Assembly: GCA_902614235.1 (NCBI GenBank)
Contig: CACMKG010000001.1
Span: 69,969-133,968, forward strand
Origin: an uncultured SAR86 cluster bacterium
Lineage (GTDB): Bacteria > Pseudomonadota > Gammaproteobacteria > Magnimaribacterales > AG-339-G14
DNA: 64,000 nucleotides
Direction of reading: 5' to 3'
Positions 55,501 through 64,000 of the stretch are shown piece by piece. The position numbers were made by a program, and so were the translations under genes. A model generated the notes under the pieces. The model was not told the origin of the DNA. It searched no databases and was given only the letters and a program-made list of their open reading frames with translations. How positions within the stretch are numbered: the stretch's first letter is position 1; the number at the start of each line of letters is the position of its first letter.

Positions 55501-56698
55501 AAACGTCAAAGACGGAGCTAAAGTTTCCGCTGGAGACGTTATTGCCACATGGGATCCGCTTAATCACCCTATAATTTCAGAAGTGAAAGGAAAAGCGAAA
55601 CTGTTAGATATGGAAAGTGGAATATCTGTAAGAGTTGTTGAAGATCCTTTGACAGGTTTATCTAATATAGAAGTTCTAGATGCAGCGGAAAGGACAGCAG
55701 CTGGAAAAGATCTTGCCCCAACAATATCAATTGTTGATGGAAAAGGTAAGGAGGTATTGCTCCCTAATGGCAAAAGACCTGCAAACTACATTTTGGAATT
55801 AAAATCTTTAGTCAATATTTCAGAAGGCCAAGCAATTGAAGTTGGGGATGTTATTGCAAGAATTCCGAAAGAGTCTTCAAAAACAAAAGATATAACAGGT
55901 GGATTGCCCAGAGTAGCAGACCTTTTTGAAGCTAGAAAACCAAAAGAAGTTGCAATCTTGGCTGAACTATCAGGAGTGGTTTCTTGGGGTAAAGAAACTA
56001 AAGGCAAAAGAAGACTCATTATCACCGGCAAAGAGGGAACGGAAGAAGTTGTAAGTGAAAACTTAATTCCTAAAACCAGAAGCATTAATGTTTTTGAAGG
56101 AGAAACTGTTAATAAAGGCGATGTTATTAGTGAAGGATCTCTGAGTCCACATGATATTTTAGCTTTAAAAGGTGTAGCTGAATTAACTGATTATGTTGTA
56201 AACGAAATACAAGACGTATATAGACTTCAAGGAGTTGAAATAAGTGATAAACATATTGAATGTATTCTTAGACAAATGCTAAAGAAAGTCGAAATAACTT
56301 CAGCTGGAGATTCTGAATTTATTATAGGAGACCAGGTAGAATACTCAGAAGTGATTAATGTTAATAAAAAGTTAATCAATGAAGGAAGTATTCCAGCTGA
56401 ATTCAATAGAATGTTACTTGGTATCACAAAAGCTTCATTAGCTACCGAATCTTTTATTTCAGCTGCTTCATTCCAAGAAACTACAAGAGTTCTTACCGAA
56501 GCTGCGGTAACAGGTAAGGTCGATAAGCTTAGAGGACTAAAAGAAAATGTTGTCATAGGGAGATTAGTCCCTTCTGGAACTGGATATAATGTTAGAGAAG
56601 AAGAAGCTGATATATCTTTATCTGATTTAGAATCAGAAATGGCTGATGCTTTGGATTTAAAAGATTCAGATTCAAAAGATTCTTCGGAAGAATCTTAA
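52523..56698 (+). CDS. rpoC: RNA polymerase beta-prime subunit
   Basis: The protein (1391 aa, E. coli 1407) is complete. The N-terminal zinc site is [20 protein letters not shown], the catalytic magnesium loop [12 protein letters not shown] lies near residue 460, and the second zinc site [11 protein letters not shown] and [20 protein letters not shown] follow. It ends in an acidic serine-rich tail ([11 protein letters not shown]). It is 3 bp after rpoB. A perfect palindrome overlaps the last codons. Confidence 0.99.
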   Translation: MKDLLKLFNQDTESNFNSIKAGLASPQQVRSWSFGEVKKPETINYRTFKPERDGLFCAKIFGPVKDYECICGKYKRMKHRGVVCEKCGVEVTLAKVRRERMGHIELAAPVAHIWFLKSLPSRISLLLDMTLREIERILYFESFVVTDPGMTDLEKGQILDEEEYYEALENYGEEFEAGMGAESVKILLQDMNLEEEIAEVISQIEGTNSEAKIKKLSKRLKILKGFVNSTNKPEWMILDVLPVLPPDLRPLVPLEGGRFATSDLNDLYRRVINRNNRLKRLLELSAPEIIVRNEKRMLQESVDALLDNGRRGRAITGSNKRPLKSLSDMIKGKQGRFRQNLLGKRVDYSGRSVIVVGPTLKLHQCGLPKKMALELFKPFVFGKLQNMELANTIKGAKRMVEREEPVVWDILADVIREHPILLNRAPTLHRLGIQAFEPILIEGKAIQLHPLVCKAYNADFDGDQMAVHVPLTLESQLECRALMMASNNILSPSNGKPIIDPSQDVVLGLYYMTRSKINSKGEGSIFADCDEVLRAYNTNNVALQAKVKVRIENEDGEKELIDTTVGRSILWEVVPKGISFDQINKTLTSKVISDLINTSYRYSGLKATVIFADKLKNLGYEYSTKSGSSICVDDCVIPENKESIISKAENEVKEIEAQYSSGLVTQGEKYNKVIDIWSRANETVASSLMDTISTDVVVNKEGKEEEEASFNSVYMYLDSGARSSPAQVRQLAGMRGLMAKPDGSIIETPITANFREGLTVLQYFTSTHGARKGLADTALKTANSGYLTRRLVDVAQDLVIREGDCGTKEGLEIRTIIEGGEVVEALKDRILGRVLAEDIVSKDGDFKIKKGTLIDEALAEELDNNNINSAKVRSAITCETSFGICSMCYGRDLGRGHLVDPGEAVGIVAAQSIGEPGTQLTMRTFHIGGAASRSSEEDKIEVKFDGVVKYHNISSVQNKDKNAVCISRSAEIILMDENDSEKERYKLPYGGIVNVKDGAKVSAGDVIATWDPLNHPIISEVKGKAKLLDMESGISVRVVEDPLTGLSNIEVLDAAERTAAGKDLAPTISIVDGKGKEVLLPNGKRPANYILELKSLVNISEGQAIEVGDVIARIPKESSKTKDITGGLPRVADLFEARKPKEVAILAELSGVVSWGKETKGKRRLIITGKEGTEEVVSENLIPKTRSINVFEGETVNKGDVISEGSLSPHDILALKGVAELTDYVVNEIQDVYRLQGVEISDKHIECILRQMLKKVEITSAGDSEFIIGDQVEYSEVINVNKKLINEGSIPAEFNRMLLGITKASLATESFISAASFQETTRVLTEAAVTGKVDKLRGLKENVVIGRLVPSGTGYNVREEEADISLSDLESEMADALDLKDSDSKDSSEES
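56676..56696 (+). repeat. Perfect inverted repeat at the rpoC stop
   Basis: Ten-base arms AAGATTCTTC and GAAGAATCTT surround a single G, so an RNA stem of about eight pairs with a five-base loop would include most of the last rpoC codons. No T-run follows. It may protect the rpoC 3' end or weakly slow polymerase before the str promoter, or be chance in serine/lysine codons. Confidence 0.35.
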
Positions 56699-56704
56699 AT
56701 AATA

Positions 56705-56733
56705 TTGACCAGTGTCTAATTGATCCTTACAAT
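56705..56733 (+). promoter_or_regulatory. Sigma-70 promoter for the str operon
   Basis: TTGACC (56705-56710), 17-nt spacer, TACAAT (56728-56733): five of six matches in each box. The predicted start near 56740 is only about 8 nt before the rpsL ATG at 56748, which has no Shine-Dalgarno, so the transcript would be almost leaderless. Confidence 0.7.
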
Positions 56734-56747
56734 CGCAACAAAAAATT

Positions 56748-57119
56748 ATGGCAACTGTTAATCAATTAATTAAAAAACCAAGAAAGTCAAAAAAGGCTAA
56801 GAGTGATGTACCCGCATTAAATGGGTCTCCTCAAAAAAGAGGAGTTTGTACAAGGGTTTATACAACTACTCCTAAAAAGCCTAATTCAGCTTTAAGAAAA
56901 GTTTGTAAGGTAAGGTTAACTTCTGGTTATGAAGTTATTTCATACATTGGAGGAGAAGGTCACAATCTTCAAGAACACTCAGTCGTTTTACTAAGAGGCG
57001 GAAGAGTCAAAGATCTCCCAGGTGTGAGATATCATACCGTTCGAGGAACTCTAGATACAACCGGTGTAGATGACAGAAAACAGAGACGTTCTAAATACGG
57101 ATCTAAAAAACCTAAGTAA
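56748..57119 (+). CDS. rpsL: 30S ribosomal protein S12
   Basis: The protein (123 aa) has [20 protein letters not shown] and [18 protein letters not shown], the two decoding loops that determine streptomycin response; the lysines at the known resistance positions are wild type. It shapes the decoding centre. It heads the str operon. The sequence between promoter and ATG is AAAAAATT, without a ribosome site. Confidence 0.99.
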   Translation: MATVNQLIKKPRKSKKAKSDVPALNGSPQKRGVCTRVYTTTPKKPNSALRKVCKVRLTSGYEVISYIGGEGHNLQEHSVVLLRGGRVKDLPGVRYHTVRGTLDTTGVDDRKQRRSKYGSKKPK

Positions 57120-57121
57120 AA

Positions 57122-57592
57122 ATGCCAAGAAAAGGACCAATACCTAAAAGAGAGATACTTCCTGATCCAAAATATGGAAATTTAAAACTAGCAAAGTTTG
57201 TTAATAATTTAATGGAAAGAGGTAAAAAAAGTACTGCTGAAAAAATTATTTATTCTGCTTTGGACGAAATCTCAAATAAAGCAAAAAGGGATCCTTTAGA
57301 GATTTTTGAGGAGGCTTTAGATCAAGTTGGGCCTCATGTTGAAGTTAAATCTAGAAGAGTAGGCGGAGCAACTTATCAAGTTCCTTTAGAAGTTAAATCA
57401 GGAAGAAAAATGGCTTTGGCTATGAGATGGTTGGTAACTAGCGCAAAAAAAAGATCAGAAAAAAAGATGTCCACTAAATTAGCTAATGAGTTAATGGAAG
57501 CTTCCGAAGGGAAAGGTGAAGCTGTTAAAAAAAGACAAGATACCCATAAAATGGCTGAAGCTAACAAAGCTTTCTCTCATTTTAGATTTTAA
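57122..57592 (+). CDS. rpsG: 30S ribosomal protein S7
   Basis: The protein (156 aa) has [37 protein letters not shown] and [12 protein letters not shown] of S7. It nucleates 30S head assembly. Only 2 bp separate it from rpsL, while E. coli has about 96 nt there holding the S7 repressor-binding structure; that control site cannot exist here in the same form. Confidence 0.99.
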   Translation: MPRKGPIPKREILPDPKYGNLKLAKFVNNLMERGKKSTAEKIIYSALDEISNKAKRDPLEIFEEALDQVGPHVEVKSRRVGGATYQVPLEVKSGRKMALAMRWLVTSAKKRSEKKMSTKLANELMEASEGKGEAVKKRQDTHKMAEANKAFSHFRF

Positions 57593-57609
57593 AATATTTA
57601 AAAAAAATA

Positions 57610-59724
57610 ATGAGCTCAAGAAAATTTCCATTAGATTTGTATAGAAATATAGGAATATGTGCACACGTTGACGCCGGGAAAACAACTACTACAGAAAGAG
57701 TTTTATATTACACAGGCATTTCTCACAAAATTGGTGAAGTTCACGACGGAGCTGCAACAATGGACTGGATGGAACAAGAGCAGGAAAGAGGAATAACAAT
57801 TACTTCAGCGGCTACTACCTGTTTTTGGAGCGGGATGAGAAAAAATTTTTCAGAACATAGAATTAATATAATCGATACCCCAGGCCACGTTGATTTTACC
57901 ATTGAGGTAGAAAGATCTTTAAGAGTCTTAGATGGCGCAGTTGTAGTCTTTTGTGGAAGTTCAGGTGTAGAACCTCAATCTGAAACAGTTTGGAGACAGG
58001 CAAATAGATATAAAGTTCCTAGAATTGCTTTCATTAACAAAATGGACAGAGCTGGAGCTGATTTTGAAAGAGTTGTAGATCAAATTAAAAATAGACTTGG
58101 TGCATCTGCCGTACCGATTCAATTGCCAATCGGAGCAGAAGATGATTTTTCAGGAATTGTAGATCTTATTAAGATGAAAGCTCTTTACTGGGATGGTGAT
58201 GATAAGGGGCTCTCATATGAAGAAAAAGAAATACCAGAAAACCTTTTAGAAAAAGCTCAAAAGTACCGAGAAGAAATGCTTGAAAGTGTTGCAGAGGCAT
58301 CTGAAGAATTGATGGATAAATACTTGAATGAGGGAGATTTGTCGGAAGAAGATATTAATTCCGGTTTAAGAATAAGGACTTTATCTAATGAAATCGTTGT
58401 TTGCATTTGTGGTTCAGCTTTCAAGAACAAAGGGGTTCAGCCTATGTTAGACGCAGTAGTTGATTATTTGCCTTCGCCTACTGAAGTGGAAGCCATTCAA
58501 GGAATCCTAGAAGACGAAGAAACTACCGAAGCAAGAAATTCAGATGATGCAGAACCCTTTTCAGCTTTAGCTTTTAAAATAGCTACTGATCCATTCGTTG
58601 GAACCTTAACCTTTATAAGAGTTTATTCAGGTGTTTTATCTCAAGGAGATTCTGTCTATGCGCCTTCCAAAAGGTCCAAAGAAAGAGTCGGTAGAATGTT
58701 GCAAATGCACGCAAATAATAGAGAAGAAATTTCTGAAGTAAGGGCCGGAGATATAGCTGCAGTAATAGGTTTAAAGGATGTTACTACCGGTGATACATTG
58801 TGCGATTTAAAAAAACCAATCATCTTAGAAAAAATGACTTTTCCAGAGCCAGTTATTTCTGTTGCGGTTGAACCAAAAACTAAATCCGATCAAGAGAAAA
58901 TGGGTACTGCTCTAGGAAGACTTGCTCAAGAAGATCCTTCTTTTAGAGTGCAAACAGACGAGGAATCGGGTCAAACAATTATTTCTGGGATGGGAGAACT
59001 TCACTTGGATGTCCTTGTGGATAGAATGAAAAGAGAATTTGACGTTGAGGCTAACATAGGAAAGCCTCAGGTTGCTTATAGAGAATCTATTAGGAAACCA
59101 ATAGAGTCAGAAGGCAAATTTGTTCGTCAATCTGGAGGGAAAGGTCAATATGGACATGTCTGGCTTAAAATAGAACCTTTACCAGAAGAAGAAAAAGAAG
59201 ACGAAAAACAAACTTTTCAATTCATTAATAAAATTGTTGGAGGCACAATTCCAAGAGAATTTATTCCAGCAGTTGAAAAGGGTGCTAAAGAGCAAATGGA
59301 GTCAGGTGTTATCGCAGGCTATCCTTTAATAGACGTTAAAGTCACAGTTTATGATGGTTCATTTCATGATGTTGATTCAAGTGAGATAGCCTTTAAAGTC
59401 GCTTCTTCGATGGCTTTAAAAGACGGAGCACTTAAAGCTAATCCAGCATTATTAGAGCCAGTCATGAAGCTCGAAGTAGTGACTCCTGAAGAATATATGG
59501 GAGATGTTGTGGGAGATTTGAATAGACGTAGAGGGATAGTTTCTGGAATGACTGATGTCCACGCCGGTAAGGTTTTAGATGGAGAAGTTCCTCTTGCTGA
59601 AATGTTTGGATATGCTACTGACTTAAGATCCGCCACCCAAGGTAGAGCGACTTTTACGATGGAGCCTCTAAAATATTCTGAAGTTCCCACAAATGTTGCC
59701 GAGGCAATTATAAATAAGAATTAA
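57610..59724 (+). CDS. fusA: Elongation factor G
   Basis: The protein (704 aa) has the G1 loop [20 protein letters not shown], the switch [23 protein letters not shown] and NKMDRAGAD, followed by domains II-V with [10 protein letters not shown] and [20 protein letters not shown]. It drives translocation. The EF-G1 type length and the str operon position support FusA rather than a paralog. The 24-bp gap after it leads to a VTT-domain gene, not to tuf. Confidence 0.99.
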   Translation: MSSRKFPLDLYRNIGICAHVDAGKTTTTERVLYYTGISHKIGEVHDGAATMDWMEQEQERGITITSAATTCFWSGMRKNFSEHRINIIDTPGHVDFTIEVERSLRVLDGAVVVFCGSSGVEPQSETVWRQANRYKVPRIAFINKMDRAGADFERVVDQIKNRLGASAVPIQLPIGAEDDFSGIVDLIKMKALYWDGDDKGLSYEEKEIPENLLEKAQKYREEMLESVAEASEELMDKYLNEGDLSEEDINSGLRIRTLSNEIVVCICGSAFKNKGVQPMLDAVVDYLPSPTEVEAIQGILEDEETTEARNSDDAEPFSALAFKIATDPFVGTLTFIRVYSGVLSQGDSVYAPSKRSKERVGRMLQMHANNREEISEVRAGDIAAVIGLKDVTTGDTLCDLKKPIILEKMTFPEPVISVAVEPKTKSDQEKMGTALGRLAQEDPSFRVQTDEESGQTIISGMGELHLDVLVDRMKREFDVEANIGKPQVAYRESIRKPIESEGKFVRQSGGKGQYGHVWLKIEPLPEEEKEDEKQTFQFINKIVGGTIPREFIPAVEKGAKEQMESGVIAGYPLIDVKVTVYDGSFHDVDSSEIAFKVASSMALKDGALKANPALLEPVMKLEVVTPEEYMGDVVGDLNRRRGIVSGMTDVHAGKVLDGEVPLAEMFGYATDLRSATQGRATFTMEPLKYSEVPTNVAEAIINKN

Positions 59725-59748
59725 TCAATAATTTAGTTCAGATTTGAA

Positions 59749-60390
59749 ATGTATTTTCCTTTGTGGCTTAAATGGACTGCTTTTTCTATAGTTCTTTTTA
59801 CCTCACTAATTCTTCCACTTATTTTCTTTGAATCTTCTTTTAAAATATACGGAGAAAATCTTTTGGTTTGGGCCAAGGATAATTCTTTTTTGATTTCTAT
59901 TACAGTAATTTTAGCTTTAACAGCAGACGTCTTTTTACCTGTTCCAAACGGTTTAACGAATACACTTGCTGGAGTTGCTCTAGGATGGCCAATTGCGTCA
60001 TTTGTTGTTTGGCTAGGATTAAATCTGGGCGCTATTTTTGGTTATTGTATAGGAAGATTTTTTGGAAGACCGATAGCAAAGTTCATTGTTGGAGAAAAAG
60101 ATATGAATAACGCAGAAGAATCTTCAAAAAATCTCAATGTAATTGGCTTGATTATATCTAGACCTGTTCCTGGATTTGCTGAGCTTTTCACTTTAGCAGC
60201 TGGAATTACTAGGATGAATTTCTTTAAATTTATAACTGTAGTTTTTTTAACAAATATAGGTGTTGCAGTTGTATTTGCAGGTCTGGGCGCAGCGGCTCTA
60301 GAATCTTCCTCTTCTACTATTGCTTTCTTTGGCGCGGCCGTTTTGCCAGCGTTATTTTATTTTCTTTACAAGAAATTTTATAAAATTTAA
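59749..60390 (+). CDS. VTT-domain (TVP38/DedA-like) inner-membrane protein
   Basis: The protein (213 aa) has about six hydrophobic segments and the VTT motif pattern: LGAIFGYCIGRFFGRPIA then a re-entrant region with SRPVPGFAELFTLAAGI, as in DedA/TVP38/TMEM64 proteins. Family members act in membrane lipid flipping and envelope homeostasis. It lies between fusA and the S10 promoter, exactly where tufA stands in many gammaproteobacteria, and it follows fusA by 24 bp, so it may be transcribed with the str operon. Confidence 0.85.
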   Translation: MYFPLWLKWTAFSIVLFTSLILPLIFFESSFKIYGENLLVWAKDNSFLISITVILALTADVFLPVPNGLTNTLAGVALGWPIASFVVWLGLNLGAIFGYCIGRFFGRPIAKFIVGEKDMNNAEESSKNLNVIGLIISRPVPGFAELFTLAAGITRMNFFKFITVVFLTNIGVAVVFAGLGAAALESSSSTIAFFGAAVLPALFYFLYKKFYKI

Positions 60391-60418
60391 ATCTGAGAAA
60401 ACTTAATATTTTTATAGG

Positions 60419-60447
60419 TTGACACCCTTAGCTTGCAATCATAGAAT
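60419..60447 (+). promoter_or_regulatory. Sigma-70 promoter for the S10 operon
   Basis: Perfect TTGACA (60419-60424), 17-nt spacer, TAGAAT (60442-60447), then TGCCCTCC. The predicted start lies near 60454, giving a leader of about 80 nt before rpsJ. This is the strongest promoter match seen in the window. Confidence 0.75.
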
Positions 60448-60464
60448 TGCCCTCCATTTGCTTA

Positions 60465-60500
60465 TTTATGAGAGTTTTGCTCTCTATAAGTTGTGAGTTT
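60465..60500 (+). promoter_or_regulatory. Hairpin in the S10 leader followed by T-rich stretch
   Basis: GAGAG (60470-60474), loop TTTTG, CTCTC (60480-60484), extended by ATG/ATA-like pairs, and then GAGTTTTTTAAC. It resembles a weak attenuator. The leader is about half the length of the E. coli S10 leader, so L4 control of the classical kind is doubtful. Confidence 0.4.
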
Positions 60501-60535
60501 TTTAACAATTTTGTATTTTTTTTGAGGTGTAGGTT

Positions 60536-60859
60536 TTGCAAAACCAAAACATTAGAATAAGGCTTAAGGCCTTTGATAATAAACTAATCGATAAATCCGC
60601 TAAAGAGATTGTCGAGACTGTAAAAAGAACTGGGGCTTTAATTAAAGGTCCAATTCCTATGCCTGTTAGAAAGAGACTAACAACCATTCTTATTTCTCCT
60701 CACAAGGATAAGGATGCAAGAGATCAATACGAAATTAGAACTTATAAAAGAGTAATGGACATAATTAAGCCTACGGAAAAAACTGTAGACGCTTTGATGA
60801 AATTAGATTTATCTGCAGGTGTGGATGTTCAAATTTCTCTAGACGAATTAACTAAATAA
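60536..60859 (+). CDS. rpsJ: 30S ribosomal protein S10
   Basis: The protein (107 aa) has [20 protein letters not shown] and [17 protein letters not shown], aligning from the first residue with E. coli S10, so the TTG start is right; GAGGTG lies 8 nt upstream. S10 is in the 30S head and also binds NusB/NusG. A TTG start lowers initiation relative to ATG and is unusual for such an abundant protein. Confidence 0.98.
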   Translation: MQNQNIRIRLKAFDNKLIDKSAKEIVETVKRTGALIKGPIPMPVRKRLTTILISPHKDKDARDQYEIRTYKRVMDIIKPTEKTVDALMKLDLSAGVDVQISLDELTK

Positions 60860-60872
60860 AAAGGTATTTAAA

Positions 60873-61511
60873 GTGATTGGTTTAATAGCGACAAAAGAGG
60901 GTATGACAAGACTTTTCCAAGAAGATGGAAAATCTTTACCCGTGAGTGTTCTTAAAGTTGACACAAATTTTATATCCCAAATAAAAACAAAACAATCAGA
61001 CGGTTACGACTCTATTCAACTATCCACAAAAGAACAAAAAGAAAAAAATCAGACAAAATCAAAAATAGGCCATTTCAGTAAGAACAATCTTTCCCTAAAA
61101 AAACATATAAAAGAATTCAGATTAGATGAAAGTGAGTTAGATGGCCTCGAACTAGGAAAAGAATTTGATGTAAATATTTTTGAAGAAGGTCAATTAGTTG
61201 ATGTTTCAGGAATTTCAAAAGGTAAAGGTTTTGCTGGAACAGTTAAAAGATGGAATTTTGCTACTCAAGACGCGACTCATGGTAATTCACTTGCCCATCG
61301 AAAACCCGGATCCATAGGCCAATGTCAAACTCCTGGAAGAGTATGGAAAGGAAAAAAAATGGCAGGTCATATGGGAAGCGTAAAAAAAACTATTCAGAAT
61401 TTAAGAGTTGTAAAGATTGATGAGGAAAACAGTTTGCTCTTAGTTCAAGGAGCAATCCCAGGGTTTAATGGTTCGTCTGTAATAATTAAACCCGCAGTGA
61501 AGGCGAAGTAA
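60873..61511 (+). CDS. rplC: 50S ribosomal protein L3
   Basis: The protein (212 aa) starts at GTG with IGLIATKEGMTRLF and has the extension tip segment HRKPGSIGQCQTPGRVWKGK, with the glutamine methylated by PrmB in relatives. It binds near the peptidyl-transferase centre. Its stop overlaps the rplD start by one base. Confidence 0.98.
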   Translation: MIGLIATKEGMTRLFQEDGKSLPVSVLKVDTNFISQIKTKQSDGYDSIQLSTKEQKEKNQTKSKIGHFSKNNLSLKKHIKEFRLDESELDGLELGKEFDVNIFEEGQLVDVSGISKGKGFAGTVKRWNFATQDATHGNSLAHRKPGSIGQCQTPGRVWKGKKMAGHMGSVKKTIQNLRVVKIDEENSLLLVQGAIPGFNGSSVIIKPAVKAK

Positions 61512-62119
61512 TGGATCTGCCAGTAATAAACTCTAAATCTAAGACTTCGGTATCCGAAGTTATTTTTAATCAATCTGTAAATAAGGAGTTAATCACTCAG
61601 CTAATTAATAGCTTTGTTTCAAATAGTCATCAAGGTACAAAGGCTCAGAAAAATAGATCTGATGTAAGAGGCGGAGGAAAAAAACCTTGGAGACAAAAAG
61701 GAACTGGGCGAGCAAGAGCAGGAACTATCAGGAGTCCTATTTGGAGAGGCGGCGGAGTTACTTTTGCTGCTAGATCGAAAAGCTCTGAACCGAAAAAAAT
61801 TAACAAAAAAATGTACAAATCCGCAATGAGATCTATTTTTTCATCCTTAGCAGAAAACAATAAAATTTTTCTTTCAAAAGATATTTCTATCCAAAATCCA
61901 AAGACCAAAGAATTATTGGAACTTCTAAAAAAAATTAAATTTAATAGTGGATTAATAATAGTAAGCAACTTAAGTTCTAACTTAGAACTAGCTGCAAGAA
62001 ATATTCCTCACGTTGAAATAACAGATGCTAATTTTATAAATCCGATTAAGTTACTTAAACATGATGCAATACTAATAGCAGAAGATTGTTTGCCTAAATT
62101 AGAAGAGCTTTTTACATGA
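61511..62119 (+). CDS. rplD: 50S ribosomal protein L4
   Basis: The protein (202 aa) has the extended loop RSDVRGGGKKPWRQKGTGRA and GTIRSPIWRGGGVTF that lines the exit tunnel near the macrolide site. It is a ribosome component and, in E. coli, the repressor of this operon. One-base overlap with rplC and 4-bp ATGA overlap with rplW show coupling. Confidence 0.98.
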   Translation: MDLPVINSKSKTSVSEVIFNQSVNKELITQLINSFVSNSHQGTKAQKNRSDVRGGGKKPWRQKGTGRARAGTIRSPIWRGGGVTFAARSKSSEPKKINKKMYKSAMRSIFSSLAENNKIFLSKDISIQNPKTKELLELLKKIKFNSGLIIVSNLSSNLELAARNIPHVEITDANFINPIKLLKHDAILIAEDCLPKLEELFT

Positions 62120-62412
62120 GTACTTTATTTCCAAATCAAGTCATTGTTTCTGCTCATCTTACTGAGAAGGCATCTTTAGTGGGTCAATTTGCCAATACTT
62201 ATGTTTTTAAAGTGGCCAGTAAAGCTACTAAACTTGAAATTAAAAAAGCAGTAGAAAACAAATTTAATGTAACCGTAACCAAAGTGAATCTTTTAAATGT
62301 TAAGGGAAAAATGAAAAGAGGTGGAAAGGGAAAACTTACAAAAAAATCTAATTGGAAAAAAGCTTACATTTCACTCAAAAATGAAGACAGGATAGAAATT
62401 TCTCAAGATTAA
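62116..62412 (+). CDS. rplW: 50S ribosomal protein L23
   Basis: The protein (98 aa) has the opening [20 protein letters not shown] and the basic segment [20 protein letters not shown]. It surrounds the tunnel exit and is a docking site for trigger factor and SRP. Gene order rpsJ-rplC-rplD-rplW-rplB is canonical. Confidence 0.98.
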   Translation: MSTLFPNQVIVSAHLTEKASLVGQFANTYVFKVASKATKLEIKKAVENKFNVTVTKVNLLNVKGKMKRGGKGKLTKKSNWKKAYISLKNEDRIEISQD

Positions 62413-62413
62413 T

Positions 62414-63238
62414 ATGGCAATAACAAAGGCAAAACCAACTTCACCAGGAAGAAGATTTAGAAGTCTTTCTTCTGATTTGGGCTTATATAAAGGTAGGTCT
62501 TATGCGCCTCTAACTCAGCAAAAGTCTAAAAGTGGAGGAAGAAACAATAATGGACGAATAACTACTCGTCACATTGGAGGAGGGCACAAACACCACTATA
62601 GAGTCATAGACTTTAAAAGAAATAAAGATGGAATTCCTGCGGTAGTGGAAAGAATTGAATACGATCCTAACCGATCTGCATTTATCGCTTTGGTGCTTTA
62701 TGAAGATGGAGAAAGAAAATATATTATCGCGCCAAAAGGACTTAAAGAGGGATCAAAAATTATTTCAGGTGCAGACGCCGAAATTAGTGTTGGTAACACT
62801 TTAGAATTGAACAATATTCCCGTTGGAACTACAGTTCATTGTGTTGAGCTTAAACCTTTAAAGGGAGCGCAACTAGCAAGAAGCGCTGGAACTTCTGTGC
62901 AGTATGTTGCGAAAGAAGACGGATATGCATCTATCAGATTAAAAAGCGGAGAATTTAGAAAAGTACTCACCACTTGTAGAGCTACTATTGGAGAAGTTTC
63001 TAATCAAGAACATTCTTTGAAATCCTTTGGAAAAGCTGGTGCTAAAAGATGGGTTGGAGTCAGACCTACTGTGAGAGGTGTAGCAATGAACCCTATAGAT
63101 CATCCTCACGGAGGTGGAGAGGGAAGAACTTCTGGAGGAAGGCATCCTGTTTCGCCTTGGGGAACGCCAACTAAGGGTTATAGGACAAGAAGTAACAAGA
63201 GAACAGACTCTTTAATAATTAGAAGAAGGAAAAAATAA
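62414..63238 (+). CDS. rplB: 50S ribosomal protein L2
   Basis: The protein (274 aa) has [20 protein letters not shown] near the N-terminus and the C-terminal [20 protein letters not shown] with the essential histidine near the peptidyl-transferase centre. It is of standard length. One base overlaps rpsS. Confidence 0.99.
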   Translation: MAITKAKPTSPGRRFRSLSSDLGLYKGRSYAPLTQQKSKSGGRNNNGRITTRHIGGGHKHHYRVIDFKRNKDGIPAVVERIEYDPNRSAFIALVLYEDGERKYIIAPKGLKEGSKIISGADAEISVGNTLELNNIPVGTTVHCVELKPLKGAQLARSAGTSVQYVAKEDGYASIRLKSGEFRKVLTTCRATIGEVSNQEHSLKSFGKAGAKRWVGVRPTVRGVAMNPIDHPHGGGEGRTSGGRHPVSPWGTPTKGYRTRSNKRTDSLIIRRRKK

Positions 63239-63507
63239 TGCCAAGATCAATTAAAAAAGGACCATTTGTCGATCATCATTTGATGGATAAAGTTGTGAAA
63301 GCTTCATCAACTAATGACAAAAAACCTATAAAAACTTGGTCAAGAAGATCTATGGTTTTGCCAGAAATGGTAGGACTGACAATCTCAGTACACAACGGAA
63401 GAGTGCACGTTCCAATTTCAATTAAAGAAGACATGGTTGGTCATAAATTAGGAGAATTTGTTTTAACAAGAACTTTTAAAATTCATTCAGGAGATAGAAA
63501 GACTTAA
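63238..63507 (+). CDS. rpsS: 30S ribosomal protein S19
   Basis: The protein (89 aa) has [18 protein letters not shown] and [20 protein letters not shown] of S19, in the 30S head next to S13. Its stop is 1 bp before the rplV start. Confidence 0.99.
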   Translation: MPRSIKKGPFVDHHLMDKVVKASSTNDKKPIKTWSRRSMVLPEMVGLTISVHNGRVHVPISIKEDMVGHKLGEFVLTRTFKIHSGDRKT

Positions 63508-63508
63508 G

Positions 63509-63850
63509 ATGGAACAAGTAACAGCAAAACTAAGTAGACTTCCTGTTTCTGGCTTTAAAGTCAGATTAATAGCTGATCAAATCAGAGGAAAACAGGTTGG
63601 AGAAGCTCTTGAAATTTTAAAATTTAGCAAGAAAGCGTCTGCTAAAAATGTAAAAAAACTATTAGATTCTGCAATTGCTAATGCAGAACATAACAAAGGA
63701 CTGGATGTTGATAATTTAATCATTTCTAGGATAACTGTTGATGAAGCTCTTTTGTTTAAAAGAATCCAAGCTAGAGCGAGGGGAAGAGCCGACAGAATTC
63801 AAAAAAGAAACTGTCACGTAAACATCACTTTAGAAAACGTAGGTAATTAA
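63509..63850 (+). CDS. rplV: 50S ribosomal protein L22
   Basis: The protein (113 aa) has the opening VTAKLSRLPVSGFKVRLIAD and the tunnel loop RIQARARGRADRIQKRNCHV. L22 lines the exit tunnel. The rpsC start follows the stop without a gap. Confidence 0.98.
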   Translation: MEQVTAKLSRLPVSGFKVRLIADQIRGKQVGEALEILKFSKKASAKNVKKLLDSAIANAEHNKGLDVDNLIISRITVDEALLFKRIQARARGRADRIQKRNCHVNITLENVGN

Positions 63851-64000
63851 ATGGGACAAAAAGTTAATCCAGTTGGTTTTAGATTAGGTATTTCTAGGGA
63901 CCATAATTCAACTTGGTATGCTGAAAAAGGGAAATATCAAGAACTTCTATTAAATGATTTTGCTGTTAGAGAATTCTTAAAAAAGGAATTAGATAATTCC
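63851..64000 (+). CDS. rpsC: 30S ribosomal protein S3, N-terminal part
   Basis: The first 50 codons read [20 protein letters not shown] and on to KKELDNS, a clear S3 start. The gene is cut by the right end of the window. S3 is at the mRNA entry site. The ATG follows the rplV stop directly. Confidence 0.97.
   Translation, partial: MGQKVNPVGFRLGISRDHNSTWYAEKGKYQELLLNDFAVREFLKKELDNS

Overview
The window is low-GC DNA with very short intergenic gaps, many 1-11 bp gene overlaps and frequent TTG/GTG starts. The str, rpoBC and S10 operons, OxyR/KatG, the lpxC-secA neighbourhood and a TonB-dependent receptor point to a streamlined marine gammaproteobacterium. The SAR86 clade is my best guess, by inference only. 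I see no insertion sequence, prophage, integron or CRISPR array.

Layout. (1) 1-2.6 kb: the end of a purple-acid-phosphatase-like enzyme faces a glycosyltransferase / PlcP-like phosphoesterase pair, which resembles the phosphorus-saving lipid remodelling pair of marine bacteria. (2) 2.8-18.4 kb is an accessory metabolic region. It holds an epoxide hydrolase with a copper amine oxidase, a two-subunit sodium symporter, and a one-strand run of haloalkane dehalogenase, GST, DUF1330, GST-like protein, membrane protein, sulfatase, small membrane protein and fatty acid desaturase. An ammonium transporter, a sterol-desaturase-family hydroxylase, a redoxin and a crotonase follow. (3) 18.4-22.5 kb is an overlapping four-gene lipid operon: FAD oxidoreductase, DUF1365 and two Cfa-like methyltransferases with different active-site residues. 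(4) 22.6-32.8 kb: tRNA-Ala, an NCS2 purine permease, a TonB receptor, a purine phosphoribosyltransferase, a duplicated DUF2061 protein, divergent oxyR/katG and an N-acyl-D-amino-acid deacylase. (5) 32.8-42.7 kb: coaE and a 51-codon yacG converge on a long minus-strand run, rnr-rlmB-lpxC-secA-argJ-TenI. rraA diverges from rnr. (6) 42.4-64 kb is the translation/transcription core: tRNA-Thr(UGU), birA, tRNA-Tyr, tRNA-Thr(GGU), tuf, tRNA-Trp, secE-nusG-rplKA-rplJL-rpoBC, then rpsL-rpsG-fusA, a VTT-domain membrane protein, and the S10 operon cut by the window edge inside rpsC.

Points that stand out. The first two bases of tRNA-Trp are the last two bases of the tuf stop codon. A TenI-like domain without its Nudix partner sits where mutT normally lies. 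Several classical ribosomal control sites have no room here: the S7 site between rpsL and rpsG, and the rplL-rpoB attenuator. A candidate UUCG hairpin attenuator lies before rplJ instead. The best candidates for under-described biology are the dehalogenase-to-desaturase run, the lipid operon and the PlcP/glycosyltransferase pair.
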